The notes: generated from the letters alone by a model not told the origin. A DNA stretch of 64,000 bases from Chondrus crispus (GCF_000350225.1 NW_005179222.1:228958-292957), one strand, 5' to 3'; shown: positions 45,135 through 55,384, counted from the first letter of the stretch. Made by a program: numbers and translations.

Positions 45135-45514
45135 TGATGGATATGAGGGCATATCCGCTAGGTCAAGTCACTCCAACAATCTGCTCAAGGACAAAATCTC
45201 ATGGTTTTTATTTGCTTGCATTTTATTGAGTATCGTAAGTTGCGAATTTAGAACGCAACAGTAGTTTTCACTACGTATACATAGTTGAAGTCGGGAGTAA
45301 AATTGCAAGTGCGAAGACGGGAACAACTGTCTACAATCGAAACTGAGTGTGTCCATTACAAGCCTGACTGCACAGAACTGCAGCTGCCTGACTCTTTCAG
45401 CTCTAACGCCCTTTGTCTGCCTCGGCAAAGACTGAGCTGACACAAAGGGAACCTGGAGGAGATTATTTGACAAAATTTGGAAAATTCACAAAAAAGAATT
45501 CGCGTTCTACATCA
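45135..45514 (+). repeat. Copia E 3' LTR (380 bp)
   Basis: TGATG...CATCA, right after the purine tract. About 95 percent identical by eye to 7973-8352. Followed by CTGGC. Confidence 0.85.
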
Positions 45515-45763
45515 CTGGCCACGTTTTTCAAAAAATAGACAGCGAATAAGCGACGTGTGGAGAATGCTCGCTGGGTGTGAACTCTTTCAACATCTTCATT
45601 TTACATCACCGTAGCCCTCTAAGATCTCCTTTCTTAACTCGCACTATTGCTATTGCTTTCCCTTGTTTCCCGTGCCCATTCTCGTATTTACAATCCTGCA
45701 GAGCTCGGCTCGACATAGCCCTTTATAGCAACTTTAGAGTCCATCTCTGTCTTTCTCGGGACA

Positions 45764-48700
45764 ATGTTGCAAAATTGGGTCGCTTTCAGTCGCAAAGATG
45801 CCCGCGCTGCACAACAAGACAGAAGTACAGGCGCCGTACACAAGGAGACCTCTGAACATCGCGAGCACCGCCTTCGCAAAGACTATGAAGATGCACTACG
45901 CATGCACCAAGATAAGCAAACCGAAGCAGCGACGAGAAAATTCGAGCATGTAGCAGAGGATTTGCACGCTTCTCAAATTGAGCGCCGGAAGGCCTCACCA
46001 GAGCTGTCGCGCCATCGCATAGGGTCGAAGCGCCCGCGATCTCAGGAGTGCCCGCTTTGGGAGCGCAAACTGCGCTACGCAGTGCATCGAAACCTCGCCG
46101 AAGTGTACCACGAGAGCGGGGACTTTCTGCGCGCGTGTTTGTCGTATACGTGGGCTCTAGATGATGACCCCTCCGATTTTCTTGTATGGTTACGCGCTGC
46201 CCGTGCTGCAACGCAATGTGGCCGACTGCATGTTGCTCGTCGCGCTTTTGAGACCGCTCTAATGATGCGGCCTGGACATTTTCTTTGTCAAAATGCATAC
46301 CATGCCGTGCTGCGGGCAATTGGAGACGCAGATGAAGACTTCGAGGGAATATCGGAAACTGTACTATCTAATGAATCTCTTGATGAAGAAGTGTGTCAAA
46401 TAGTTGAACAGTGCTTGCGTTTTAAGAATGCCGAGAGGCAATTGAATCGGGAAACTGACTCTGACAGCCCGGAAGTAATTTGCTTGGGAGAGCTATCATG
46501 GGCGAACTTAGTAGATGCTCTTCGAATATGTCTTAACAATAGACTCGGCAGTGGTTCCACAACAGGGAAATACCCGGTTGGCCATCCTGTCATTTTCGAC
46601 TATTCACATTTGAGAAGCACCCCAGACGCAGGAACTCCAGAAACATCGAAAGGGAGTTCTGATGAAGTAATGGTTGTGGCCGAAGTTCCTGCGGGACCGA
46701 GAGCAGGTGAAAAGAGAGATGACATGGAAGTGGTTGTTGTTGATATGGTTGACGAATCGGTGTCTGGCGATGTTAGTTTACCCAAGCAGATGCGGGCCTC
46801 CGACAGGATAGGGTTGCAACAAGGAGAAAGTAAACCCCTTCTTGAGCAAGGGGAACGTTATCTCGGTATTGACTCTGGCCTAGGGGAGCCTGTTAACCCA
46901 GCGAATGGAAATGAGATGGCAGGCGATGGATCAGCACAACCAGATACTAGTGTTCCTGCCAAAAGCACAGCTGAAATTCGAAGAGAGGTTCGCCGCTCGA
47001 ACAGGCAAAAGAATCAAGCTGAGGCGTCCGCTCAAGAGTCTGATCGGCGACGCTCGAGAATACGGTCGGGTGCGCGAGATAGCGAACAGGACGATAATGA
47101 CATGATTCAGGCAATGTTAAAAGTATGCATAGCAGGAGGAAGGATATGTGCAGAAGAAGATAGCCATAGGACCTTCCATTCTGTTCGGGGAAAGGCACCG
47201 ATTTTGAATTCACAAGCGCTTTCGAAGGAGAAGGGCAGGTCTTCGTCATGGGCAGTATTCGTGAATGAAGCCCAGGAGTCAGAAGCTGTGGTGCAATGTC
47301 TCCAATCGTTTGGAAACCAGAACAGCGGCCCAGCAGATCTTCTGCTGCGAGTTTTGTCAAGCCTTTCTGAGGTAAAGGCACCTCAATATTCACCAACGCT
47401 TGCGTTGCTCTGGTCTACTCTGCGCGAAAAGCTGCAGTTACACATGCCAGGCTCTGCGCTTACCACCGCACTCATCGTCGAAGCAATGATAATATCTGGC
47501 AAAAAGGCAGGGAAGGCCAAGGCAAGTCGCTTTCTGGAGGCCGGACGTCTCCTCTCGCATATCCGACTGTTCTCTTCGGATGAGAATGAGAATGGCTTTC
47601 TAAGGCTACGCACATCATGGCTTTGGAGCCAATTGCATGAATGCCAGGGAGAAATGCAGCAAGCTTTCCTTGCAGCGGAGCAAACACTCGCTATTGTTGA
47701 AAGCCTTATCGTTAGTTCCAGCGGGCTAGTCCCAGACTGCTCAGGTCCAGATTTGTCTGGATATTCATTTGCGGAACTTACAAACGTGTTGTCCCGGCGG
47801 ATATCCAGTCTGAAGATGGCGAAAGACTTAGAAAAAGCGCGAGAAGAACTTTCTAGGATGGGCACTGGAGATACTGAAGCCGCAAAGAGAACTGTTTCCA
47901 TTTTGTCATCTTCTGTCCATGATGCTGTGCGTCATTTAGGACTAGACGGATGGCGTGGAGATGATCTAAGGACAGAATTTTCTTGTCCATCTGAGCTGGA
48001 GGCTTGGGAGAGAAGACTTGATGCCGAAACGGAACTGGAACCGAGATTGGCGGTGTTTGGAGAGGCATGCACGAAGTCATCGGACCTTGTCGGTGAGCTC
48101 GTCTGTTTCTCAGTCCGCTTGCGCATGGGGGTTCATTACTATGCCGCAAAATTGCGAAGCGAGAAAGATGGGGACCACAATAGCGGTGGTAAAGGACCTG
48201 ATTCTAGCTCTGGGAGGTTAAGCGATTTGTTGGTTCAAATACGAAGATTCGTTGCTTTACTGAAGAAACTTTCTAGTCCAGCATGTTGGACATTGTGGAA
48301 TTCTGAGGTTGGGGTTAGCGGGTGGTCCATGGAAGAAGCAGCGAGAATTTCTGCCCTTGCGCTTGTATCGCTGACATCACTGACCATCAGCAAGATCCCG
48401 TCTCTAAGGTATGCAGCTTCAAACACGGACTTAAGTGGATCTCAAAAGAATGTAAGGCTTGGATTTACCCGATGTATGCTTGCATTTGCTCGTTCCTTGT
48501 TTATCATCCAAAGGTGTATGCCAAGCAACCCGTTAAGAACAGAAGTGTTCTCGGCATATTCGCACTCATCCGATGGCCCAGAGACCAGAACAATGCTATA
48601 TGTGTTGCATTTATGTTTGAAGTCCCTTGTTGCTAGGGGATGTTGTCGCGAGGAGGGAACAAGCGGCGCACTGATTAAGCTCTACGCAAAGTTCCTATGT

Positions 48701-51682
48701 CTTCGCGTTCAACAAATGGCAGTACAAAATCAGGAAACGGCTCTGGCAAAACTTCAAGGAGGGCATGGCAGAGACCAACTTTCTGTATCAGCAAACGCTG
48801 GGAAGGAAAACCTGGTTGGAGAGGCCGCTTTATCCAGCGTTTCCAAGGGTATTTCCAAGGATGGATCCCAAAGTTCTTCGCAAGAGTCTGCCGACGATTC
48901 GAGAGATGAGGTTTCAGACTTGAAGGACGATCCCGATTATGAGTGGAAGATTGGCAGCTTACTGCGGCATGAACTCGCGCAATGTTATCAATGCTTGTAT
49001 CATATCCCTGAGTTACAATCGCCATCCATTCCATCGACGACTTTGAATAGCAAGCGTTGGTTGGAAGATGGCTGTCGAGTGAGCAAGCATATTGGCCTTT
49101 CATTCACAACTGGTGATCCCACTACAACAGGAACTACTATGGATGTCGATGTCTGCAAAAACGTGTTCCTTTTCTACAGGAAGCTGATCTTCGAGGGTGT
49201 GTGTCGCCGAAGGCGTGATGGAGGCCGGGCAAAACGGCTTCGCGAAGTGTTGTACAGATTGGCAGAGAGTTTACCTGCAGATGCGCCGCACACTGTTCCC
49301 ATGGTCCCTTTTCGTGCTCTTAACAAGATCGTGGGAGATGTAGTCGAGACAAGCACCGATATTTCTCGGGAAGCTGCGGAGAATGTTTCAAAGTTAGAAG
49401 ACGAATGGAATCAATGCAAATCGAAGTTTTACGGGCCAGAGTCCTTAGAGGAGAAAACGCGACGACTGCAAATGTCGATCGTATTCTTCGAGGTTTTCGC
49501 ATTGCATGCCATGTCTATATTTTCTGCATACGACGCAGAATACAAGAAGCACAAGACTGCAGAACGGAGAAAGCGTCCGAGAGAAGTGGCAGATAGACTC
49601 TTTCAGGCTTCTTCGGAATGCATAATTGCTCTCCGTATCCGTCCATGGAGCGTTGGCGCTTGGATCCTGCTGGGCCGAATATATGTGGAGATTGCGGACT
49701 TGGCTTTGGATGAAAGGGAGTTGAGTTTGTCGTCTTTCGGTCTTTGCAGGGCGGAAGATCTTCAAACACTTGGAGAGGGTGACACGATTGAAACACTGTA
49801 TTTTGGCAGTGCTGAAGCTTGTTTCGGTTTTGCTGACTCTTTACTAAGACATCCCTGGGCACAAAACGCCGCATCAGAGCGTCTTGATTCATGTGTAGCA
49901 GAAGTTTTGGGATATGCGTTTGAAGAAGATGAGGATGAACCGTGGTGTGGGTTCGGTGATGATGGTGACATCTTTGGTTCATTTGGGCTAACAAATACCA
50001 CCACGTCGCGACCAGTTTTGATGTATGAGGATCACCCTGCAAAGGTTGAGAAAAAGAAAGATGTCTGTCGGCTATCTGCAGTGCGTTTCGGCGAGGCTGC
50101 AGTGGGATTCCTTCGCCTTCAAGAGCGGCGATTCTACCACATACACTGGACTAAGAGTACGATCGGAACATTGTTTCCAACTCACCCGCAAAATCGGTAT
50201 TCGGGAGAAATACTGGCCATGGCGTCAACTGCACTACAAAAGCTCAGGGAAGGTCTTGGTTGGGGAGGTTTTCGCAGGGATGAGTGGCCCGAGTACGATT
50301 TAAGCAATACGAACGCGATCTCTGAAGGCGATGATGCAACGGAGAGTTGCGATTCAATTGCAGAATGGCGTGAAGGGTACACTGGAGTAAAACGATTGAA
50401 ATGGTACTTCTCGCTCCTCGAAGCAAAGCTGATGGAAAAGTCGGGAGACCCGCCCGAAAAATACATCCCCATGTTTCATAGAGCGCTTGAAGAGAACCGA
50501 ACTCTAAGAGAGCGTCTTAAACAACCAGTGGATATTGAACCGCTGTACAAGCTACACGCAACGCGAATGAAAATACTTCGTGTGACAGAGGATGATGTTA
50601 GTGCTTCCGGCTTTCTGATGCTGCTTGAAAAATATTCTTTCAAACCAGGTCCCGTTTCGACAGCAATGGAGGTAGAGAAGTGGTGCGACAATAACGTTGA
50701 AGATTGGATAGCCGAACGAAAGAATGCAATCGCCGAAGATATCCTCTCCGCAATGCAGTACTGCCGCGACGTGAAGTCCGGTGTACCGTATTCGGAGTAT
50801 CACTTCAAGTCGACCTACTGCCGGGCATTGGTGCTATCAGAAGTCCTAAAGGATACATCTGGTGCGGTGCTAGAACTGAACAAATTCTTCCGCATGGACG
50901 CTGCAACCAAAGTTTTGGATCAGGGCCGGGGCGCCGCGCATCGAGGTTACTTCTACAAAATGTGGAACTACCGGATCACGGACACCGGGGTCGAACCGAC
51001 TCTGGAACCGGAGCGAAAATGGGTGCGATGGCGTGGGAAAATCCTGGGCCTGTATAGTCACCTCCTGCAGCAAGGTGGGGAATGGCGGATGCTAGCAGCG
51101 ATAATTAGCCGTCTGAAACGGCGAACGTCGGAAGATCTTCCCGTGGACGGGGCGGTGCTGGACGACCTGATCCGGGCGTACGCGCTTACAAGTCGAACAG
51201 CGATCCTCAACTCGATGGACAAAGGGATCGTGACGAGCGTGTCTGTGTTCGAGGGGTCTTTCTTCAGGACGTGGGACATATATGTGGAGTCGCTCCGGCT
51301 GGCGCAAGGGATCAAGCGAGTGCAGGCGTGCTTGCGGCGCGGGGACCGCAACGAGACCGGGGCGGAGCGGCTGGTCGGGAGCGGGCGGCCGTGGTGTCTG
51401 ATGGCGATCCATACGGCGCTGCGGCTGGAGCATCTGCGGTGGAAGTCAGCTGTGGACGGGGGCGGGGTGGATCGCGAGGCGGCGCACGCGCTGCCCGTGG
51501 ACGGGGGAATGGGGGACTTGGACGTCCCAACGAGGAGGTGGTTTGTGGAGACGCTCGAGGTTAGCGCGGGCAAATGGGCGTTGGATGAGAAGATGATGAA
51601 GCTGCTGCAGCGGCGGATACGAGAGTATTCGGCCCCGCCAACCGCGGGGGGGGGACGGGATTTCGTGCCAATGAGAGCATGA
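45764..51682 (+). CDS. CABIN1/Hir3-like TPR protein (HIR histone chaperone subunit)
   Basis: An uninterrupted frame of 1972 codons. Hir3/CABIN1 is the large scaffold of the HIR/HIRA complex that places histone H3-H4 outside replication. Evidence: N-terminal TPR repeats (about residues 39-70, 103-136 and 137-171, including RNLAEVYHESGDFLRACLSY and ARRAFETALMMRPGHF), matching the start of that family; a long acidic and low-complexity stretch (about 290-450); then long helical repeats through the rest. Total length is close to CABIN1 (about 2200). Stop is TGA. I chose the first ATG; a second at residue 47 (MHQDKQ) is possible. The 5' flank 45515-45763 shows no gene. The function is inferred from TPR layout and size, so another giant TPR protein is possible. 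Confidence 0.7.
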   Translation: MLQNWVAFSRKDARAAQQDRSTGAVHKETSEHREHRLRKDYEDALRMHQDKQTEAATRKFEHVAEDLHASQIERRKASPELSRHRIGSKRPRSQECPLWERKLRYAVHRNLAEVYHESGDFLRACLSYTWALDDDPSDFLVWLRAARAATQCGRLHVARRAFETALMMRPGHFLCQNAYHAVLRAIGDADEDFEGISETVLSNESLDEEVCQIVEQCLRFKNAERQLNRETDSDSPEVICLGELSWANLVDALRICLNNRLGSGSTTGKYPVGHPVIFDYSHLRSTPDAGTPETSKGSSDEVMVVAEVPAGPRAGEKRDDMEVVVVDMVDESVSGDVSLPKQMRASDRIGLQQGESKPLLEQGERYLGIDSGLGEPVNPANGNEMAGDGSAQPDTSVPAKSTAEIRREVRRSNRQKNQAEASAQESDRRRSRIRSGARDSEQDDNDMIQAMLKVCIAGGRICAEEDSHRTFHSVRGKAPILNSQALSKEKGRSSSWAVFVNEAQESEAVVQCLQSFGNQNSGPADLLLRVLSSLSEVKAPQYSPTLALLWSTLREKLQLHMPGSALTTALIVEAMIISGKKAGKAKASRFLEAGRLLSHIRLFSSDENENGFLRLRTSWLWSQLHECQGEMQQAFLAAEQTLAIVESLIVSSSGLVPDCSGPDLSGYSFAELTNVLSRRISSLKMAKDLEKAREELSRMGTGDTEAAKRTVSILSSSVHDAVRHLGLDGWRGDDLRTEFSCPSELEAWERRLDAETELEPRLAVFGEACTKSSDLVGELVCFSVRLRMGVHYYAAKLRSEKDGDHNSGGKGPDSSSGRLSDLLVQIRRFVALLKKLSSPACWTLWNSEVGVSGWSMEEAARISALALVSLTSLTISKIPSLRYAASNTDLSGSQKNVRLGFTRCMLAFARSLFIIQRCMPSNPLRTEVFSAYSHSSDGPETRTMLYVLHLCLKSLVARGCCREEGTSGALIKLYAKFLCLRVQQMAVQNQETALAKLQGGHGRDQLSVSANAGKENLVGEAALSSVSKGISKDGSQSSSQESADDSRDEVSDLKDDPDYEWKIGSLLRHELAQCYQCLYHIPELQSPSIPSTTLNSKRWLEDGCRVSKHIGLSFTTGDPTTTGTTMDVDVCKNVFLFYRKLIFEGVCRRRRDGGRAKRLREVLYRLAESLPADAPHTVPMVPFRALNKIVGDVVETSTDISREAAENVSKLEDEWNQCKSKFYGPESLEEKTRRLQMSIVFFEVFALHAMSIFSAYDAEYKKHKTAERRKRPREVADRLFQASSECIIALRIRPWSVGAWILLGRIYVEIADLALDERELSLSSFGLCRAEDLQTLGEGDTIETLYFGSAEACFGFADSLLRHPWAQNAASERLDSCVAEVLGYAFEEDEDEPWCGFGDDGDIFGSFGLTNTTTSRPVLMYEDHPAKVEKKKDVCRLSAVRFGEAAVGFLRLQERRFYHIHWTKSTIGTLFPTHPQNRYSGEILAMASTALQKLREGLGWGGFRRDEWPEYDLSNTNAISEGDDATESCDSIAEWREGYTGVKRLKWYFSLLEAKLMEKSGDPPEKYIPMFHRALEENRTLRERLKQPVDIEPLYKLHATRMKILRVTEDDVSASGFLMLLEKYSFKPGPVSTAMEVEKWCDNNVEDWIAERKNAIAEDILSAMQYCRDVKSGVPYSEYHFKSTYCRALVLSEVLKDTSGAVLELNKFFRMDAATKVLDQGRGAAHRGYFYKMWNYRITDTGVEPTLEPERKWVRWRGKILGLYSHLLQQGGEWRMLAAIISRLKRRTSEDLPVDGAVLDDLIRAYALTSRTAILNSMDKGIVTSVSVFEGSFFRTWDIYVESLRLAQGIKRVQACLRRGDRNETGAERLVGSGRPWCLMAIHTALRLEHLRWKSAVDGGGVDREAAHALPVDGGMGDLDVPTRRWFVETLEVSAGKWALDEKMMKLLQRRIREYSAPPTAGGGRDFVPMRA

Positions 51683-52906
51683 AAGGGCAAGAGCGAAAGA
51701 CTGCTACACAGAAGGTTGGAGAAGATAGGGGAGGCGCTGTGTACTGTACTGTGAAGGGCCAGTACTGCAGGCCATACCACGGACCTTGCTGTTGTTGCGA
51801 AGAACCACAAGAAGCAGTACAATAACTTGTAGACGACTTGTGCGTTTCATTTGAGCAAAACGAGCCATGTCGCCAGAGCCCGTCCCAACGTCGCAACACA
51901 GCAAATCACATCATGACATCGGTTGCAATCGAGCGGAGCCTTTTGAGGCATTTACAGTATCTTCCCTGCCTGATACGTGTACACGTCGCCAGCGAACACA
52001 GGTGCCACAGCGCGGCAGCCCTTGCCAACCTCGACCCCTGTATTAAGGTTGCCCGTAAAGTCACGAAAACGCGTGTTTTGGCGGCGAGTTTGCTCGGATT
52101 TTCTCAACGCAAAATTTTCGAACAACGCGTTTGGCAAAACTCACCAGCATACCGAAAACTCGGGGCATGTGAGTTTTCCACGAGTTTCACATCCGCCTGA
52201 TCACAGCTGCCGGATCGGCCCGTCTTGAAGGAAAACGAAGTGGGTCTTCCGTTCTTTTCATCAGCACAAACGAGTCTCAGACTGCACGAGTCGTATCGAT
52301 ATGTGTCATGGACGCCACTATCGCTTCATCTGCGCAGAGTCCATCAATGGATCGAAGCGCGACAGGACCTGCCACAGATGCCGCCGAAGCAACCGCGAAA
52401 GATAGACAAGTAGAAGCTTCTAAAAAGCTGTCCTCTCCAAACGGCCCCCCTCAGCCTGTCAAGAAGACGAAACACATCGCCCTATCGACTGAGAACCTTT
52501 CTGTCCTTGTGGCGGGGCTACAATGCTTCAGCGAGTATTCGCGCAGGTGCACGTGATCCGTCGGGCGGCACAACGATGTACCAGACTTGCGTTTGTGGCG
52601 GGCAGGTACCTTGCTGGAGGTCAGTCCGCAAAACTCTTGGTGGGATTTTTCGAACTCGGGTTTACGTTGCGTCCACCGACTTCGTGAACAAATGGAAAAA
52701 AACAACGCGTTATTTTACGGACAACCTTATTGTACACTACTTTTCCCCAACCAGTCTCAACCTCTCTTCCGACTTCACCCCTTCCCCTTCTTTCGCCCTT
52801 GGTCAACACCAAGCTTCCGTCCTCCTTCCCTCTCTCAACCCACATACCCACTCTAACAACGCCCACCGCTTTCCCTAGCTTCCCTTCCCCTAAACCCCAC
52901 CCCCCC
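51683..52906. other. Intergenic region, one short ORF
   Basis: Holds repeat copy 51777-51928. The plus-strand frame 52308-52556 (82 residues, Ser/Ala/Pro/Lys rich) has no recognised domain and no clear neighbours. The last 150 bases are pyrimidine rich and precede the TPM-RING gene, so the promoter is likely here. Confidence 0.45.
51777..51928 (+). repeat. Interspersed repeat, copy 1
   Basis: 152 bases sharing TACCACGGACCTTGCTGTTGTTG, AGAACCAC, AAACGAGCCATGTC and AGAGCCCGTCCCAAC blocks in the same order with 54875-55008. It begins 94 bases after the CABIN1-like stop. Identity about 80 percent by eye with small indels. Function unknown. Confidence 0.7.
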
Positions 52907-54310
52907 ATGGCGTCTGCCCGCCCCTTTCTCCTCCTCCTCCTGCTTCTCCTGCACCTGCTGCACACCTCGGCCACCTCATGGAAGTCGACAGAACTCCCGA
53001 ACCCCCAAGACGACCCCGTGGGTCTATGCGGCCGTGGCGGTTTGCATTCGTCCGTGTGCGACCCCGACGGCCTTCTTTCGCTGTCCGACGCCGACACCAT
53101 CGACGGCTTCATTAACTTCATCCACGATGGCACCCACGGCTATACAAAGCTAACTTGCGCCCACTCTGACCTGGCCGGTGCCCAGCTCGCAGTCGCCGTC
53201 GTCGAAAAGATGGACTGCGGCCTCTGCCATGGCTCAAAGGAGAACCGCGCCTTTGAGTTTGCAAAGGACTTACACGATCGTTGGGGCGTCGGCGACGTCA
53301 AGTGTCAGAACGGCGTCGTCTTGTTCTTGTCCTTGCGTGATCACGTCATGGGTCTGTCTGTGGGCAGGGGAGTCAAGCATGTGTTGAGGACGGACATGGT
53401 TCCGCTCATCATGGGCATTATGAAGCCCAAGTTGAGGAAAGGCGAGTACGGGCAGGCCATAGTGGACGGCGTGCACGCCACTGTCAAGATTGTTAGCGGC
53501 ATGGAGGTTCAGCCAGTGGAGGAAAACTCATCGGGGTCTTTCTTTGTGGTCATCTTCTTCTTCGTTGGGGCGTCCTTTGTCGCCATGATTGCTATACTCT
53601 GGCCGCATCTTCACGCCGTGTTTGCTGGGAAGGCCCGCAGAAATCAGAAGTTCAAGCAATGTAAGGAGGCGCTCGAGAACATCGATAAGGACCGCGCTTG
53701 TGCGGAGAACAACCAGTTTGTTGCCACCAGTTGTCCTATTTGTCTGAATGACTTTAAGCAGTCGAGAGATGAGGATAACGAGGACACGGAAGAAGAGGAA
53801 GCCCAGCCGCTTGTGGAAATTGATACGAATGGGCCGAAATCAACCAATGTGGGGAGCTCTGAGCATAACGTCAAGTATGTTTCAACCGGAAATGGCCTTC
53901 GTACTGCAAACGCAGGCACGGGCACCACGGAGCAAGACGTCACAAGTGAGGGGGAAGATGCTGTCAAGATTCTTCCGTGCGGGCATAAGTTCCACGAGAG
54001 ATGCATTTTACAATGGTTTGCTACTCCACAGCGAATTAACTCACAGTGTCCTATCTGCAGACAATCGGTCCTGGAGCCGAAAACAGTCGAGTCCCGAACG
54101 AACAACGGTCAACCCAGTGGCTGGGATGTTTATGAATCGGAGTATTTTTTCCGCATGAGAAGGGCTCATCATTATTACAGCGATTTTATCAGACTCGACA
54201 TGATGAACGACTGGAACTCACGTCGACGCGATCAAGAGCCCATGACTACAAGTCCGGAACTGACGCGGTTGGATCCGGCTGCTGTCACTGAGGCGCGGCG
54301 GTGGAGCTGA
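52907..54310 (+). CDS. TPM-domain RING-H2 membrane protein (putative E3 ubiquitin ligase)
   Basis: 467 codons from ATG 52907, chosen because it begins a clear signal peptide (MASARPFLLLL then Leu-rich, about residues 1-22); the frame upstream to 52730 lacks one. Residues 30-200 form a TPM/YgcG-type domain with extra cysteines, 209-238 a transmembrane helix, 275-383 a RING-H2 domain (CPIC, then CGHKFHERC, then CPIC) whose first and second Zn-ligand groups are separated by an unusual acidic insert of nearly 80 residues. The likely topology is TPM outside or luminal and RING in the cytosol. The frame stops at TGA 54308-54310, but one base off the Gly-rich tail GGADGSS...GGGGGGSSW typical of TPM proteins is open to TAA 54377, so the true end may lie there. 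Confidence 0.82.
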   Translation: MASARPFLLLLLLLLHLLHTSATSWKSTELPNPQDDPVGLCGRGGLHSSVCDPDGLLSLSDADTIDGFINFIHDGTHGYTKLTCAHSDLAGAQLAVAVVEKMDCGLCHGSKENRAFEFAKDLHDRWGVGDVKCQNGVVLFLSLRDHVMGLSVGRGVKHVLRTDMVPLIMGIMKPKLRKGEYGQAIVDGVHATVKIVSGMEVQPVEENSSGSFFVVIFFFVGASFVAMIAILWPHLHAVFAGKARRNQKFKQCKEALENIDKDRACAENNQFVATSCPICLNDFKQSRDEDNEDTEEEEAQPLVEIDTNGPKSTNVGSSEHNVKYVSTGNGLRTANAGTGTTEQDVTSEGEDAVKILPCGHKFHERCILQWFATPQRINSQCPICRQSVLEPKTVESRTNNGQPSGWDVYESEYFFRMRRAHHYYSDFIRLDMMNDWNSRRRDQEPMTTSPELTRLDPAAVTEARRWS

Positions 54311-54377
54311 TGGCAGTTCTTTCGCTTTTGGAGGTGGCGGCAGTGCTGGCGGTGGCGGTGGCGGAAGCAGCTGGTAA

Positions 54378-55019
54378 GGTTTTCCGTCCTCGAGAGTTAG
54401 ATGTTGTGTATGTATTTATATCAACTCGGAGCGAGATTTGCCTATGTACAGTACCGTAGGTAGATATTATTTCGGGGGCAATCTTGGTCGTCTTTGCCCT
54501 CCCACAGTAAACGAAGATGATGCAACGTTTTCTCGTTGTTCAAAAAGTCATTTCCACGTTTATATATGTCTGAGATGCTGTAGTTGACGTGCTGCACACA
54601 GAAGTCGAACTAGTAGTTAACCGAACCCCAACCATTTTCAAGTTATATCTATCAAGCATGAAGGCCCCCTTTCATGGCGACAAATAAGTCGCATCTGCAT
54701 TTGTATTTGTGTTGTGTGGAGTGTGCGTCGGCGATCTCCGAACGTACCTCAAAAGATACAGACGGGTTGACGAACGGTTGGGTGAAAAGAAAAATAAAGG
54801 AACTCCTTTCCCTCGTGAACGCTAAAGTAAACTTGACATAAGGGTGTTTTAATTCCTACAATTACTCCAGGCAGTACCACGGACCTTGCTGTTGTTGTGA
54901 AGAACCACGAACAGTAGATGACTTGCGCGTTTCTTTTTCGCAAAACGAAAACGAGCCATGTCATCAGAGCCCGTCCCAACACAGCATACAGTATCACATC
55001 AGTTGCAAATTGCAACTGA
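54378..55019. other. Region after the TPM-RING gene
   Basis: 3' flank and repeat copy 2 (54875-55008). No supportable gene; a minus-strand frame over the repeat is a shadow of it. Confidence 0.5.
54875..55008 (+). repeat. Interspersed repeat, copy 2
   Basis: 134 bases; partner of 51777-51928. Its last 26 bases form the left arm of the palindrome at 54983-55035, directly next to the copia D LTR. Confidence 0.7.
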
Positions 55020-55035
55020 TGTGATAATGTATGCT
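54983..55035. repeat. Near-perfect palindrome, 26-bp arms, 1-nt spacer
   Basis: Arms 54983-55008 and 55010-55035 with a single mismatch, spacer A. The left arm is part of the host repeat copy (it aligns with 51897-51928); the right arm is its inverted copy and enters what I take to be the copia D LTR, so the LTR edge near 55020 is uncertain. Confidence 0.9.
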
Positions 55036-55384
55036 AAATTGTCGCAAAAAAGAAAAGAAAAGGGGGGAACAATAAAGGTTAACCGGCAGGACCAGGCGAA
55101 TGAGGGGAATCGCGCTTTTTATTGTCGTGGCTTCGTTTTTGTTTTTCGCTTGTCTTGGCAGCTAGTCTGCCTCGACTCTTCCCTTATTTATACTACTTCA
55201 GCCAGGTGCTTTGTCCTCTCCTCACGTAATGTTTTGCACTATCGAAGCATTTTTAGGAGAGGATGCACTGCATGTTGACAGCTGAGATTATTAAAATGCT
55301 CCCGTTGTTGTGCATTACATTAATTGCGTTGAGGTGCATTTTATTCGTCCTGTATGCGTCACCTTCATACCATAATTTCCCACA
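55020..55384 (-). repeat. Probable 3' LTR of copia D (about 365 bp)
   Basis: On the minus strand it starts TGTGGGAAATTATGG directly after a purine tract (AGTAGAGGGAA) and contains TATAAATAAGG and AATAAA-like promoter and poly(A) signals. The far end is put at TGTGATAATG (55020) because of TG...CA form, but the palindrome there makes this uncertain by some 15 bases. Confidence 0.65.

Larger units (their letters stand above)
42528..45514 (+). mobile_element. Copia element E, 5'-truncated, with nested LTR insertion
   Basis: Starts inside RT, runs through RNase H, is interrupted by the insertion at 43281-44856, resumes with the RNase H end and finishes with a 380-bp LTR. Protein relatedness to copia D is clear (SKALFDVIT against LSLFDFITKAS). 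Confidence 0.88.
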
